Assembly (NCBI RefSeq): GCF_023856365.1
Contig: NC_064554.1
Span: forward strand, 3,091,001 to 3,155,000
DNA length: 64,000 nt
Origin: Brienomyrus brachyistius
Lineage: Eukaryota; Chordata; Actinopteri; Osteoglossiformes; Mormyridae
Direction of reading: 5' to 3'
The notes under the pieces are model-generated. The model made no database searches, was not told the origin of the DNA, and was given only the letters and a program-made list of their open reading frames with translations. Each line of letters opens with the position of its first letter. Position 1 is the stretch's first letter. Positions 9,881-23,258 of the stretch are shown here, piece after piece. Made by a program: the position numbers and the translations under genes.

Positions 9881-12800
9881 AGCATCTTTCAGTTTTATGT
9901 GTTTTTGGCTCAGTTTTTTTTTTACTTTTTTACTTTCACACGTTTTTTTTTTTTACTTTTTACATTCACCTGTTCAGTGAACCAGTCAAATCCTCTTTTC
10001 TTCAGCCATTGATTGAACATTTAGAAAATTTCTCTGAGTTGTTCTCAGGAGCTGACAGAAGTAGTCATTTGCCCAGATTTCAAGAAGGCAACGTACCTCG
10101 CCGCTAGACCAAGTGAGACCTTCAGTCATTTCTCCTTCTCCGCCTAGCTGCTGCTCCTGTTTTGTGTGCTCTCCCATAATGCAAAGCACACCAGGCTACA
10201 GGAGCCATGTAGCTCAAACTTGCGGATTACACCAGGAGGTTGGGTCGGATCGCTTTCCCCACACGGTCACAAATGAACCGTTCCAGAGATCATTTGGGAC
10301 CAGATCAAAACCACTTCCTGTCAAGGCTCTTGGTATAGATGTTTTCATCTGTACCCTAGCACAATTATCGTGTTCACACCTGGCCAAACAAACTGAACAG
10401 AGTCAGTGTGAACCGGAAAAAATGCTAAAAAAATGCTAGTCTGCGTCTTTGTGTGTGAACGCTCACAATTTCAGTCAGACTCAGTGAGCAGTGGGAGAGC
10501 ACATCTACAATGATGTTACTTAATCCCATGAAAGAGTGGTGGGGGGGGGTGGTGGAACTTGGCGGCCAGAGGACAGGAGAGAATAAAGAGAAGAGTCAAG
10601 AGATGGAAAGTATGAAGGCATGAGAAAGCTGATCACCAGTCCTGCTGTGCGGAACACCAGATTGCTGGAGCCGAGGTCTATATTTAGCCTGGCTCGTAAA
10701 ATCCAGAGGTAAGCGATGGGGGGGTGGGGGGGGGGGGGGTGACATCTGTATACTGCTGCGCGTGTCACCAGAGGGCTTCCTATTCCGGCTGAACACCAGC
10801 CCAGGTCCGCCTGCACAATGGGCCATTGTCCGTGGCTCAGAATTCACGGAAACAGTGGTGCAGTTCAAACAAATAGTGAACACATGGGGTTCACCGCAGC
10901 CCCCCTCCCCACAGCATCTGCAAACCCCTCTCACTAGCTAGCCCAGCACCACCAATCACAAACAGCTTCCTCAAGCAGGACCCAGGAACTGACCCATTCT
11001 GGTGGCTGAATCGTTTCACAGAAATAGCGAGCAGACAATGCATGTTGCAAATCTGATGACGCGAATGTGATGTCACTCTGGAGCAGAACCAACCTAATCT
11101 GGATCAACACCTTATTATTACAAGATGCAATGTCCACTTTTGACACAACTTTGGATGAAATTTTGATTCCTCTGAGTCCAAAAATCAAGAATCCCTGCAC
11201 TTATACTCTTCTACAAAATGTTCTATAAAACAAATCATAGCAGAATAATTCGTTTATCAAGGCTAACAATTCCAAAACCAAACACCTCCAAAAGGACATA
11301 TATAAAACCCTGAACGGTGACTCTTATATTGACTAAAGCAAGTATCCCTGTATGGTACAATCAGTCCTTTCTTTCGTAAATGAGATTAACCAGTTAGTGG
11401 TGGTTTTACGATATTAGGAATTGTCAGCAGGAGACTAGCTGTGCCACTCAACGGTGAGTCAGCTTGAGGTACTTAACTGGGATTGCTGTAATAAAGCCCC
11501 CCCAGTTGTATGAATGGCTCAGTACCGGATATAATCTCCCCCCCTGTGTGTCCCATAACCAGGCTGAAGCCAGCTCACACAGCCCCAGGTGCTCTGCTGC
11601 CCCTCGCACCCAAGCCCCGGCTTATGCGCCGCCCTGCCTGCTCACTTAGATAAATATTTGCTTTTTTTTTCGAGAGGATGTCAGGAAGAGGTGTGGAGAT
11701 TAACCGCTGTCACGCCCCCGAACACGCACAGCGTGCGAGAATGTCAGGTGCATCTGTGAAGCCAGCATGATCACTGATTTCGTGTGAGCGTGGGGCAATG
11801 TGGGACATGGGCAGATGTGCCATTTTAGTTCCGCCTGATCTCATGCGCATGTAGCTTCACGCCAGTTGTGCAAGCCCTCTGTTCTGCTAGAGTCTCCTTC
11901 ACAAAGGCGGGAAGTTTGTCACGCACGGAGAATGATCAGCGTCGAGCTGCGCGGAATTACAAAAGCAGGGGCAGCAACAGCTGGTGCGGCTGCCCCCTTC
12001 CATCCTCCTGCGACGCTTGCTACCCTGACCCATTGTATCAGAACAAGGACATAGGTTTGGTTTCAAAATAGGCAAACCCCAAACCCCCAGCCCCCTAAAC
12101 ACACCATGAAGTCCTACAGCTTTGGTACGGAGATGTCACTATCGTCCACACAAACGGCATCCGCACGCCTGATTATCAAAAGAATGTTAAAATGGACATA
12201 AAGAATAAATGTTGGAACATTATTTGTCCACAAGAATCATCTCTCTTTGTGTCATTTTAGAGACTGCAGGAAAGATTCAGGGCTGGGTGAGGTACCTGTG
12301 CTGGGATCTCGCAGCGGTTTCGGAAAGCGAGGTGAAGCGTGAGCGGAATAAGGCTGGGATAAGCCGGGTCACACCCGTGGTGATATAAACATCGGCCTTG
12401 GTGAACGCGTCTCTCATCACCACCAAATGAAGGTTTTGTTTTACGCAAGTCCCAGATTCACACCATTCAAGGTCATAAACATGTAAGAAAAGGGGCAATG
12501 CTCTCTGGGAGTGTGTGTGTGGGGGGGTTATTTCCTGGAAAGCAGCTCTTTTTCTGTCTGGGACACTCATTCTTTCTCTTGTTCTCCGACCTGCCATCCT
12601 CTCTCTCCTTCTCCCCACCTTTTCCTGCTTTAACCTTCCTTTCTTTTATTAGATATCTTTTTTTACTCATTTGGCAGAAGACTTTTTTCTTCCTAATCGC
12701 CTTAGAGTTCCAGTCCCATAACACTGGTTCCAACAACCCACATCCAACACACGGGCAGACAGGGAGAGCGTAAGGGACATTGTTTCCCAGGATGCATCTG

Positions 12801-13094
12801 AAGGACCACGCCTCACATGTGAAATGATTACAGACTGGAAAATCCCACCCGAGGTATTTCTATGCCTTATATTGCTGGGATAGAATGTCCAGGAAAGGCA
12901 GTTGGAACATGAATACAATAATTATTATGTGTAAATATACTGATTAATTAGTCAGTTTAATTCCCATTGTAATATATAAAAAATCACAAAGAAAACATTT
13001 CATGTAGGTTTTTTTAAATTGTTCCTGTTATGTTGCTGACATTTCTCTTAAAATGTTTCCACAGATGAAATACCCAAATTGTACGCTTACTGTA
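9881..13094. other. Gene-free stretch
   Basis: Unique-looking DNA with homopolymer runs (T tracts near 9906-9960, G tracts near 10540 and 10720-10740). None of the short open frames has domain features or convincing splice signals. Confidence 0.4.
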
Positions 13095-13230
13095 TAAGAG
13101 CTTTTTTACACTTATTTATAGCGACTTACAGCAGAGAGAAGGGTTGCATTTTATATGTGCTCCCTGGGACGCAAACCCACAACCCTTCCATTGACAGCAT
13201 AATGCTCTACTTGTTGAACTACAGCGAAGA
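13095..13230 (-). mobile_element. tRNA-like SINE remnant
   Basis: Contains gggacgcaaacccacaaccc and ataatgctctac, the reverse complement of a decayed tRNA-type head, after tttatagcgacttacag. It is too degraded to name. Confidence 0.3.
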
Positions 13231-16052
13231 AATTTTTGTCATTGCTTGACACCGACTAACTCAGGTGTTTTTAATATTAACTCTAAATTTGCTTTAAATT
13301 AGTTTCTCAGGTTTTGTCCGGAACGCCTCTAAATCTTTGTTTGGGGACATGCTGGGTGTTGGGGCAGCCTTCTCATAACACAAAGCAGGCAAGCAGCGGG
13401 TCTCATTTTCAGTCCAGGAGTTATATGGGCAGGAAAAGCCCATTCTCTCTTCGTTCTGGGGGAACTTTGATATATGATGCCACAGTTCAGATTCAGATTC
13501 AATTCTTATTATCCCAATAACTTTATTATTGACATTTCAAGAAGAAAATAAGTAATAAGTAGCATATTAAACGATAGAAGTCTGACTTTTTCAGCCTCAC
13601 CTGGTCTATTTCCAACATCCATCGTTTGAGAAACTTCCAGAGATTAGCGATGGCAAGCGATTGTTGCACTCCTGCAACCGCGTGCTGAGCTCAGTCAGCT
13701 TGAAATGACGATCAGACTGATGCTTGTGCCAAGTATTTATGTGTGTGTGTGTGTGCATGTGTGTGTGTGAGGGCGTGAGAAAACTTGCTGAAGCATTGTT
13801 GTAGAATTGTAGAATTTTAAAGCTGCAAATTCATTTTGTTTCTGAACGACAGAACAGCTAAGCGGCCCACCGGGAATTTTTGCGAGTTTCCCGATTGGTC
13901 CCTCTGGGCCCGGCACGAAGACAGAGACTCCATTCTACATTCTATGGGGGAGTGGCAGTGAAGGTGTTGAGATCCCACTGAGCGATTGCACAGAACAAGG
14001 GGAAGTGCATGCGGCAGGTGGCGGGAAGTTGGACGTGAGAGGCAACCCTCGACAGCAGCACTGCAACATGTCTCCCTCAAATGCGTCCTGTCCGACTCGA
14101 ACTGACCTGCACCATTGTTCCCCTGGATGTGCCAATCTGGTAGTACAGACCACTGACACCCCCCCCCCCACATGCCTGATTTATCACCGGCTTCTCTTCA
14201 GTGCACCTATAGAATCTCACGAACACCCAGCTGAGATGCTGTAACCAAAAAAATAAATAACGACGACACAAAAGCATACCGGATTCGAGGGATGCGATGC
14301 CGCTTAATGCTGTGGCTGACGCGTGAACCCACACCTGGAGAGAACGGAAACAGATTAACAAAAAAGCACGCTCCGCCATCAAGCACAGACCACAAGGAAT
14401 CTCTTTCTGACGGCGCAGCCTTTCCGCACTTGTGATTGCTGTCATTGTACCTTTATTGCACACAGGAAGCAAAGCGCTGATCTGTGATTGAATCTTATCT
14501 AGATGAAAGCAGCCTCGATCCACATACTTTAGTTACGGCCGCCAGGCAGAGGCACTGGGCTTCCGGTTGTGACCCGAGGTCAGGAGAATCATGGGAGAAG
14601 CTGATAGAAGGTGGGGGCGGGTCCTGGCTTAGTGGAAGGAGAACCTGACCTACTCGCCCGCAGATATGCTAGGCCAACACACAAAGAAGTGTGTCGGGAT
14701 CACAGCCCGGCACCATCAGGCAGTTAGCGGAGGTCACACCACTTAAGGTGACGAAATACACTCTCAGTCTCAGCGTGCTGGAGCCATGATTCGTCTCATG
14801 CGATTGCGGAGATGAGGCCGCCCGTTGCGGGAGAATGACTCCACGGAGAGTCCATGACTTGATTCATCATACAGAGCTGGCAGAAGGTGGGCCGACAGGA
14901 AAAAAAAAAAGATACTGCTACTGGTTTCCGAATCGGTGACTGGTCTCCCAAGCATAGGAATCAATTTCCCAAGGAAAGGGAATATGGAAGCGTAAAAAAC
15001 ACAGGGGAGCGGTGAGGTGGGGGGGGGTCACAGGGGTCACACGGGCCCACTCTGAAAACCTGCATAGCTTCACTGTTTCCAGTGGCGGTACTGGAATGGC
15101 AGCTGCTCTGTGTTTGAGAGGAAGGTGGGGGGTGGGGTGGGAGTACTAGACAAAAAAAAAAGGGGGGGGGGGGGTCTGTCCATGGGGAACAATTTTTTGA
15201 GCAGCGTCCAAAAGCTGCGCACTTCACGGCCAGACGGCTGCCATGCTGCAGCCAAAGACTGTTTTCCTTGGGTAGGAGTGGAGCAGGCGACTAAGAGGGA
15301 GCAGGGAGGAGACCCAGAGAAAAGGGGAATTTAGAGAGTGGGGGATGCAGGCAGATAGGGAGGGGAGGGGGGCAGGAATAACCCTTCCCAAGCCCAGTCT
15401 TGTTCGCAACTGCGGTCACTCATTTTCTGTACAGCGTCCCCCATTGTCCAAAAGTCTCCCGTTCCCTTTCTGATCAGCACAGCCTCCCTGGATGCAGTGT
15501 TAATGCCCACTTGGGTGCTTCCTGCCACAGCTGGAACACCAGACTTTGCGGTTAAACAAAAAAAACGTGGTCAAAGCTGAATTAGTCCTCTGTATTTTAG
15601 TGTATTTTTACTTAAGAGAAAAAGTGCAGTTTTGTAGTGAAGGGCAGGAGCAGTGCGGATTATACAATTCGCTGACAGGAGGGGATTCTCACCGCAAAAA
15701 GGGATCGGGCTCTACCCTACTGCCCAAGGGCGTACTTATCGCTTAGTGAGGAGGTAAACCCTCTCCAGTAAATTCACGTTCCTGTGGATTTGGGATCACG
15801 AAGAAGTAGAAGAAGAGGATTAAAACTGTGTGGGTGTGTGTACTGGGGCTCGGGTCAAGATTTTTTAGACCACCGTGGAATGGCAGCTATTTTCCAACGC
15901 ATTAAAACTTGGATGGATAGGCATGTTGGAACGTCCCGTTGGGAGAACGGACTCCCTACTGTAACGATTATCTACGATGCTGCATAACCTATACTGGCTT
16001 TTCAAGAGACCTTAATATTAATGAAAACTAAATTATAATGTTTAGGTTGGGG
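13231..16052. other. Gene-free stretch with short microsatellites
   Basis: A (GT)n tract at about 13740-13768 and several C, G and A runs (14160-14170, 14901-14910, 15152-15176). No gene recognised. Confidence 0.4.
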
Positions 16053-16272
16053 GGTCACACACACACCAGTGGCCAAAATTGTGGAAACACTTCGAATTTT
16101 CAGAGATTGCAGAACTTCATTCAACTGTTGCCCCAATTTAATCGTCAGATGTGTGAGATATGTAACATTCTTTGATTGTTTATAAACGCTACCACCAATA
16201 TTCGTCAAGTAATTTTTAAAGCGTAATGCCAAAAACGTTGGGTGTTTCCATACTTTTGACCACTAGCGTGTA
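16053..16272. mobile_element. Tc1/mariner-like MITE
   Basis: About 220 bp with inverted ends: left agtggccaaaattgtggaaa and right gtgtttccatacttttgacc followed by actagcgtg. The agtggccaaaa end resembles Tc1-type fish elements (family knowledge). No transposase frame is present. Confidence 0.7.
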
Positions 16273-16546
16273 GGCCTATCGCATGTACGATTATTATCTG
16301 AAGAATCCAGAGGTATCTAATTGCAAACTTCCAGTTCACCGTTCACCATAATTATGCTGGACCTTGACGAATAACACTCCGCTCGTCGCTGAGTTTCCTA
16401 CGAGCTGTTTATCCAGGTGCAGGATTCTGCCCGCATGAGGGACGGGGCTTCACTACGAGTTCGTCCGACTCGTGTTGTTGAAAGGCTGTAGGAACATGCA
16501 GTTATTGGGACGTTTAAATGCTAACTCTTTTCAAGGTTCCCAAACT

Positions 16547-16548
<2 letters not shown>

Positions 16549-16593
<45 letters not shown>
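16549..16593. repeat. (GA)n microsatellite
   Basis: About 22 uninterrupted GA units. Confidence 0.95.
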
Positions 16594-16596
<3 letters not shown>

Positions 16597-18863
16597 CAAA
16601 AAACATAAAATATTCTTAATAAGAAAACACGTAAGTGATAAGCATCCACAAAACAATCTGGACCGCAAATTACATAACCGTAAATGTTACTAGAACGCTA
16701 GCTGCTATCAGAGTACCGCTATCTCCTTAACTTTCTGATTGAAATCAAACGTGAACAGCATCTCTCCAGCTTTACTTTCTCTGACACCGGGGGGTTGTTC
16801 TCCATTTGATCCCTGCAGTGCCGCTCACGTATTTTGCTCCCGCCCTCTGCTCTCCTCAGTTGGCTCCCTTCATTCGGAATAACTTCTAGTTAATGGATAG
16901 TACAGATTTTTGTGCTGCAAGGAATATATCGTCATCTCTATATATAGCCTATGTAGGGAAATACACTCTTCCAAAAAGGTAAGTCAACATGTATTATTAT
17001 TAATGTCGCCATGAAGATTCTTTAAAAAATATAATTATTAGTAGCTTTAGCATTACTGTAACGTATTTTTAATCTTCATTTAATTTGTGTAAGACGTATA
17101 ATGATGTATAGTAGCTACATTCATCCTGAAAGCAGCTGTTAATCTTGTCAATCCCTCTAATGTAACGCAAGTAAAAATAATTTGCAACGTCAGACTAGTT
17201 AGATACCACTGTTTGTAATGTTCAGCTAAATCTGTAAATGTTGGAAATGTGATTTCATTTCGGCTGTTTTGATACGGCTTAGTGATTCTATATACATGTG
17301 GTTAAAAGACACTGCAAATAGAATGAATACAGGCAAGTAAGAATATATTGGGCTACTTAAATAAGACATTAAGTAAATTTGGAAGTACCTTTGCAAAAAA
17401 ACCCAATTTAACGCAGAGAAAATTGTGCAGAGACCCGCTTGACCCTAGTTGGTAAGATGTAGGATACTATAGGATATCTTTATTACACTTTATTATTGGA
17501 TAGACGGTTTGCCGTTACGAAATGAAAATATGGGTAAAAATGTGACGTGTTTTGTTGTATATGTATGACTTGAGGCTATTTGTCATTGTTTGTTTGTGTG
17601 TGTGACGTCGGAATAGGGGTGTATGTGTAGGATGAATTTGATCGTCTATGCAAAGGAAATAATCATGTCTCAAAAAATCGGGAACCAAATCATCTAAAAA
17701 CGTTAGTAGATTTCGTGGCTTTAATTTACACGAATAGGATTAAAAGAATGATTTTTAAAAAAAACATGTCCTGCCGAGCAAAGGGCGGATGACCATGGAG
17801 CAAAATTAATCGATGAACTTCAAAATATTGCTAATATAGTTTTCTGGAGTACCAATTATGTGTATTTGTTCTATTTGACTTTTTGACGTATCTGCATTTT
17901 TATTTACCTGATTGTGCTGGATTTTAGTAACATTGGTAATGGGAAGAGGAACAAAAAAGAGGAAGAAAATGCATAAATTTAAAGATATAAATACAACGAA
18001 TAAATGATTAGAGATGCAGACAGTGACAGCTCGCTCAGAGCTGGTGGTCGGTGCGAAGGAAGGGTTACCAAATCTGAGTGGTAAAGAGATTTAGAATGAT
18101 AAAAATGCTCTTTTGGCGCAGACTTGCTCTGTTTTTCTCGAAATGCAATGCAGTACACTTCTGGAGAAAACGTTACAGGGCAGACGACTTTGGTGATTGC
18201 AAAAGTAATTCCTTATCTGGTGTTTGTCCATTTTGGTCTGTTTTGTTTATAGTTAATGAGGTCAAAAGGACGGATGCTTAGGGAAAGGGGAAAAGTGGCA
18301 AAAACATATTCCAAATAAAATTGTTTGCATGATAAGAGAAGCGGATGCTAGTGGCATATGGACCATAGACGCGTTATTACTTTACATACGGTTCACTAAG
18401 GTTTTGCCTGGGCGCTTGATATTCACACGCAAAACTTAAGCTATTACATCAGCCCGCAACCCGCATGAATACGTTTGATGCAAGAGGAAGCAACCGTTCC
18501 GTTAAAACTCCCAAACCTAGACGCTGGCACGTGGACAAAATATACAGAAACTGAGAATGACTACTGAGTTACTCATTTGACAGTTATAATCGCTTAAGGT
18601 AATTCCCGGTTATAATCCCACCCGATTAGAATTGTGGTTTCTGAAGATACATTAATTCTATCACGCAGCAGCCCATCCTCGTGGCTTTTGTCAGCAAAAC
18701 GAATCTATTCGCAGTGAGAAGTTGCTACTTAATTAAACTAGAATATATATCCGCCCGCGTGAATCAAGTAGTTAATCGTTGACGGCTAGCTAAAACTACT
18801 AAAGTTAAAGAAAGGCGGAAATGTATGAGCTGATATTGACGAAGAGGAAAAACAATGTACTCA

Positions 18864-18896
18864 ATGTGCTTGAATACTGAATGTATTCAAGCACAT
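18864..18896. repeat. Perfect 14-bp inverted repeat, 5-base loop
   Basis: atgtgcttgaatac, then tgaat, then gtattcaagcacat. Both arms match fully. It lies in a non-coding stretch with no partner feature; its role is unknown. Confidence 0.85.
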
Positions 18897-21100
18897 CGAA
18901 CTGAAATAAATACCATTCTTTACAAAATGGGGGAGAAGAAGAAGCAGGATTTAACCACCCAACCCTAGAGTACAAGGCACCACCTCTATCCACCCCACCA
19001 CTCCACCCTTATATTAGTTTTTTTTTTTTTTAACTTTCAAGACAATATGTTAGCATTCTGAGCTGCATCACCATCTCTGCTTACTCTTCTCATCAGTAAG
19101 TTACTTGTTGAGTGTCCGTCATAGAGACTGATGGTCTTCAGATGTCACTGATGGTCTTCAGAATCATGGTCAATGTCAAAAACAAACACAGTTAATTTTC
19201 AGGGAAAGTATTTGCACACAAACATATAAACATATCATTCTGGACTCAGAGTTGCTATTTAAGAAATTCATACTATGCAATCAACAAGTGATAATCCAAC
19301 ATTTGAACAAACAGTGCTATAGTTTATTTTATTCTGTTTACTTTTGAACCCCCGTGCTTCATATTGAATAGCTAAATGGAATGGTAATCCCTTCAGGACT
19401 ACAGATGGGCAAAACAGCAAGGAAGCAATTCCACACAAGTCAGTGTTTCCTCGGGTGCAATCAACCCTCCACTCTTGCCTCTTTTTTCAGTTGGTGTCTC
19501 TCCTTTTCCATCCACAGGGGACACTTGTCAGAGACAGACTCATGGGATGAGTGTGATTGAAAGCAGCAGAATTGGTGGAGTTTAGATAATAGAAGATTAA
19601 ATGGACTGAAGAGCTCAAGAGGAGGCATCACGGGGGTGGGGGGGGGGAGAAATGTGAGGGATTATGGACTAATCCGGTGCATGACCTGTCCCAGAACGAC
19701 CCCCTTCTTTCAAGACCCAGACAAATCGCGGTGCAGATCATTGCATCGAGATTTCCTTTCACCTGCTTCTCGAAACATCTGGAGTGCAGACACAGCTGAA
19801 CTGTGGAGCAGAGGAGTAGAAGAAAGACAGTAGAGAGAAATACGCCAGGTTGTCTGATGCATGTACAATAGGCACTGCAGACCAGTCATGGGATGGAATC
19901 AGCACTTCCACCAGTCTCTGAAGAGTCTTCCATAAAACGACCCCACTAGGAATGAAAACGACATGGCCTCTCTGTCATCCGATATCTGATCAGGTTGGGA
20001 GTATTTTGTAACTAATTTATAATCATCTGATTCATATGTGTGTGTATAATGATTATGCACAAATCTTCAGTGTGGAACAAATCCTTAACATAGTATTATG
20101 ATCCATTATAACTGGTAAACAACTTTTGTGTTGTGTGTTTCCTTAGTTGAAACAAGCACTGCTGAATGAGAACGTAAACACGCATTTCCAGGAGTGGAGG
20201 GAGCCTCCTGACGCTGAAGTTATTTTAATGCACAGTCCACCGCATGTGTTGCTTTAAGACCTTTTGCTGGGTTCTTGGAATTTATCTGGTATTTCTAAGA
20301 AAAATATTGCCTGGAAAGTTCCCAAGAGCATCCAAACACATGAATGGGTGTTTAAAACCCGATCAAATCCAAGTATTGCGCTCTAATAGATTGTTTTTTT
20401 GAAGAATGTATATTATATGAAAATACGCATCTATTCCAAGCATGTTTTTAGTTCTTTATAAATTAGTCAATGGTGTGATTACTGTTCAACAATGAAATAA
20501 CACTTTTGTTTTTCTATTTTGGTTTTATATTCCGCAGAAGCTGACACAGACTCTTTCAGACACCATAAGTACTGAAACTGGATTAATCTTCAAAAAAGCA
20601 TTAAACATTGAACTAAGAAATAGTGGTGATTCGACTCTCTGATTGCACACATCCAGCGTTTGGAGTCTTGGTGACCAAAACGTTTCCGTCATAAATCCGG
20701 CAGCGACAGACGAAATGGCCTCGAAGCGGCACTTCTTGTGATGAAATGCATCGAGTGGCGACCCGAAGCTCCTCTGGTTCCTTCTGCCTTCTGTGAGCTG
20801 CTCTTCGGTGACTCATGACCAGAGACCACCTGAAAAGCAAAGAGACTTAAGAAAGCGGCCGTCGTTTTTCACTCACCCCATGCAAGACCAAGGCTACTGA
20901 ATACGTTGATGCAAGCGTGAGGCGTGTTCCACTCAGCCAACAAAAACAGCCGCCATTTTTTCATTTCCACTTACATCAGAATCAAAGGGATATTTCTTTC
21001 CCTTTTGCTGGAGTTAAAGGCGTCCCGTTGGGAAATGTTACATTGAATGAGATTTCATTGATCTCTGAATTATAGTTCTGGGGTATTAAATTCACTTCCT

Positions 21101-21106
21101 GTGTAG
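21101..21106 (+). promoter_or_regulatory. Splice acceptor before the CDC42EP1-like start codon
   Basis: The sequence cttcctgtgtag ends at 21106 and leaves a 22-base 5' UTR stub before the ATG at 21129. The context (acaacaATGA) is a fair start site. Inferred only from sequence. Confidence 0.45.
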
Positions 21107-21128
21107 GCATTCCCACTAAGTTACAACA

Positions 21129-21540
21129 ATGAGTTTGGGCAAACTGCCTGGAATGAAAAGCTTGATGTCAGGCTCCCAGGGGAGGCGGCCTTTTAAGAGT
21201 GATCTGTCTGTGGATATGATCAGCTCTCCGCTGGGCGACTTCCGCCACACCATGCATGTGGGTCGCGGTGGCGACGTCTTTGGTGACACGTCTTTTCTTA
21301 GCAACCACGGCGGGGTGACTGCGGGTGACGGAAGCTCCGATGGGTTCTTCTCGCGCACTCTCCGCCACGTGCGCAAGACCCCATCCCGTCCCCGGTGCGG
21401 CTCCAGAGACCTCTCTCCCCCACCCCCGCCCATTTCCCCCATCATCAAGAACGCCATTTCGCTGCCGCAGCTGAACCTTGACGGTTCCAATGGCTGCCTG
21501 CAGAGGGTGCTGTTTCCCAGCTCTCCGGGTTCTACCTATG
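21129..21540 (+). CDS. cdc42ep1: Cdc42 effector protein 1-like, coding exon 1 (CRIB domain)
   Basis: First coding exon of a Borg-family Cdc42 effector, which binds GTP-loaded Cdc42 and organises actin and septins. Residues 31-45 form the CRIB motif: ISSPLGDFRHTMHVG, with the invariant ISxP, FxHxxHVG pattern. It is followed by RGGDVFGDTSFLSNHGG, characteristic of the family. Residues about 110-118 (ISPIIKNAI) continue into SLPQLNL, the second Borg homology block; an ISPIIKNAISLPQL stretch is typical of CDC42EP1. The exon ends at a good donor (TATG|GTGAGG at 21541) in phase 1. It joins in frame to 23259-23875, giving 342 residues in all, a little shorter than the human protein. The start is the first ATG after the acceptor and begins MSLGKLPG, as in CDC42EP1. 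Confidence 0.93.
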
Positions 21541-21896
21541 GTGAGGTTGCACTGCATGACAGGGGACCTAAGGAGCACAGTTCTTTTCCCGCATGACAGC
21601 TATTGTTAAAACAACATTTGGTATTTATGTCATCGTAATGTGACACTTGATGAGATTTGTCAGTCATCAAGCTATCATGCTTTGATCGTACTCAGAAAAA
21701 TTAAACAAGCTGTCACATGGTTGTCTTTATTTGTTTAACTTACCACGGAAGTTTAGATCATACACTCTGCTTCAGGTCCAGCCCCGATTACCAGTCCCAT
21801 TGGTTACATATCTATATACCACACACACACGTCAAAAATGACACAAAAACTAAATATTTAGTCAAAACTTTAGCACATTCACCCAAAGCCCTCCTA

Positions 21897-22123
21897 TACT
21901 GTCAGAAAAAGGTACCAATTTGTACCTTTTTAGGTACAGATATGGACTCTGAGGAACACTCTGAACAACTGACGATAATGTACCGCCAATGATACAAAAA
22001 TGTTCCTCAGAGTCCATTCTGTACCTTCAAAGGTATATTTACTTACAGCTATAGGGTGCAATGGGCAGACCTGTGAGGGTACATCCTCAGTGACAAGCAA
22101 AGGTACAAATTGGTGACAGTGTA
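21897..22123. mobile_element. MITE with tactgtcag ends
   Basis: Left end tactgtcagaaaaaggtacc, right end ggtacaaattggtgacagtg followed by ta. The interior has a second inverted pair (tggactctgaggaaca and tgttcctcagagtcca) and several ggtac boxes. No coding capacity. Confidence 0.75.
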
Positions 22124-22789
22124 CACCAGTCATAAAGGGCAAACTAAGCTCTGGTGGGACTGTGTGATTTACTACACACGCCCACAAAGAAGCACATGGT
22201 CTCGGGCACATGCCACCCAGGCTGGGGGGTCATGAGGAAGCAGTGGGGGCTGCACAGCCGCAGTTGGAGGACAAGGCATCTCCACTGTGTTTCTTTCTGG
22301 GGATGGGTAGGCGACCGCTGGGATGCCTGGAATTCCCCCCAGCCCCCAGATATTTACCCAGCGCAGAAGGAATTTGCACCCCCCCCCCTGAGTATGGGAA
22401 ACTACAGGATGTGGGGTTTGGCCTTTGGATTTATCCATAACCCCCCCCCCCCCAAGTCATGAAGAATCCTGTAACTTCTTTATGTGGTTTGTTTTGATTC
22501 CCCCCGCCCCCACCCTGTCACACATTTGCTAACCTTTGCACAGCTCATATTCACTTGGTTTATTTGTTTTTTGTAGTCACACTCTTTTTCATCATGATTA
22601 TTGGCTCATTTGAACACTCAAGTTAGTCATGGCACACAGGAATGTCTGTGGGCGGTAGTCAGGGCATTTCGCTGCCAACCGACAGCTGGGATGTACTCCG
22701 TAAGCATTTGCTGCCACCTTCTGGTCTGTTGGTAAAATTGCAGGCCACTTATGTTATTTACCTGTCATTTTTCTGCACCTTTTTGTGAG

Positions 22790-23155
22790 TAAAGGCTTAA
22801 AGGAGACAAGGGGGGACATGATGTAGGTATATAAGATCGTAACACGTCTGGATGCTGTTCTACCAAATAGTTATTTCAGTATTAGTTCAAATGCAAGAAC
22901 CTGTGGCCATATGTGGAAATTAGCAGGAGAATATTTTAAACTGGATTTGAGAAAGCACCTCTTTACAAGGTGTGTATTTAGAGTATGGAATAGTCTTCCT
23001 GTTAGTGTAGTACAAGCTAAAACCATGAGTTGCTATAATTTTGAGCTAGATAAGATTTTAACAACTCTGAGCTATTAATAGAGTTCTTGCTACATGAGCT
23101 TGATGGGCCGAATGGCCTCCTCTCATTTGTAAATTTCTTATGTTCTTAAGAACAT
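22790..23155 (+). mobile_element. LINE 3'-end fragment (CR1/L2/Rex1 type)
   Basis: Translates in pieces to the C-terminal segment seen in many fish LINEs: CGHMWKLAGEYFKLDLRKH followed by FRVWNSLPVSVVQAKT. The DNA tail gggccgaatggcctcctctc leads to atttcttatgttctta. It is truncated at the 5' end and dead. The clade is given from memory of the motif and is not certain. Confidence 0.65.
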
Positions 23156-23258
23156 TGTATTTGGCTGATTAGGTCATGAGAACCATATAGCTCTTTGCCA
23201 CATGCCATACTGCACTTTTACATTTGTTTATGCTTTCTGGATGTTTGCTTTTCTGCAG

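Larger units (their letters stand above)
16594..21106. other. Upstream region and probable 5' intron of the CDC42EP1-like gene
   Basis: No coding exon found. The coding start at 21129 lies 22 bases after a good acceptor (cttcctgtgtag, ending at 21106), so a non-coding first exon should lie somewhere upstream. A donor-like aaaaaggtaagtc at about 16972-16984 is one possible candidate but unproven. A 14-bp perfect hairpin lies at 18864-18896. The rest shows no recognised feature. Confidence 0.35.
21541..23258 (+). other. Intron of the CDC42EP1-like gene
   Basis: A GT-AG intron of 1718 bases between the two coding exons. It carries a MITE (21897-22123), C-rich homopolymer tracts (22378-22390, 22441-22454) and a LINE tail fragment (22790-23155). 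Confidence 0.85.

Noticed and set aside
9559..10107. Long overlapping open frames on both strands with 13-residue repeats
   Set aside because: They are produced by the 39-bp minisatellite, whose unit is divisible by three and lacks stops. No splice or domain support.
12277..12773. Pairs of 90-110 codon frames on both strands
   Set aside because: Low-complexity Ser/Phe or Lys/Arg/Glu composition from a pyrimidine-rich tract; no domain or splice logic.
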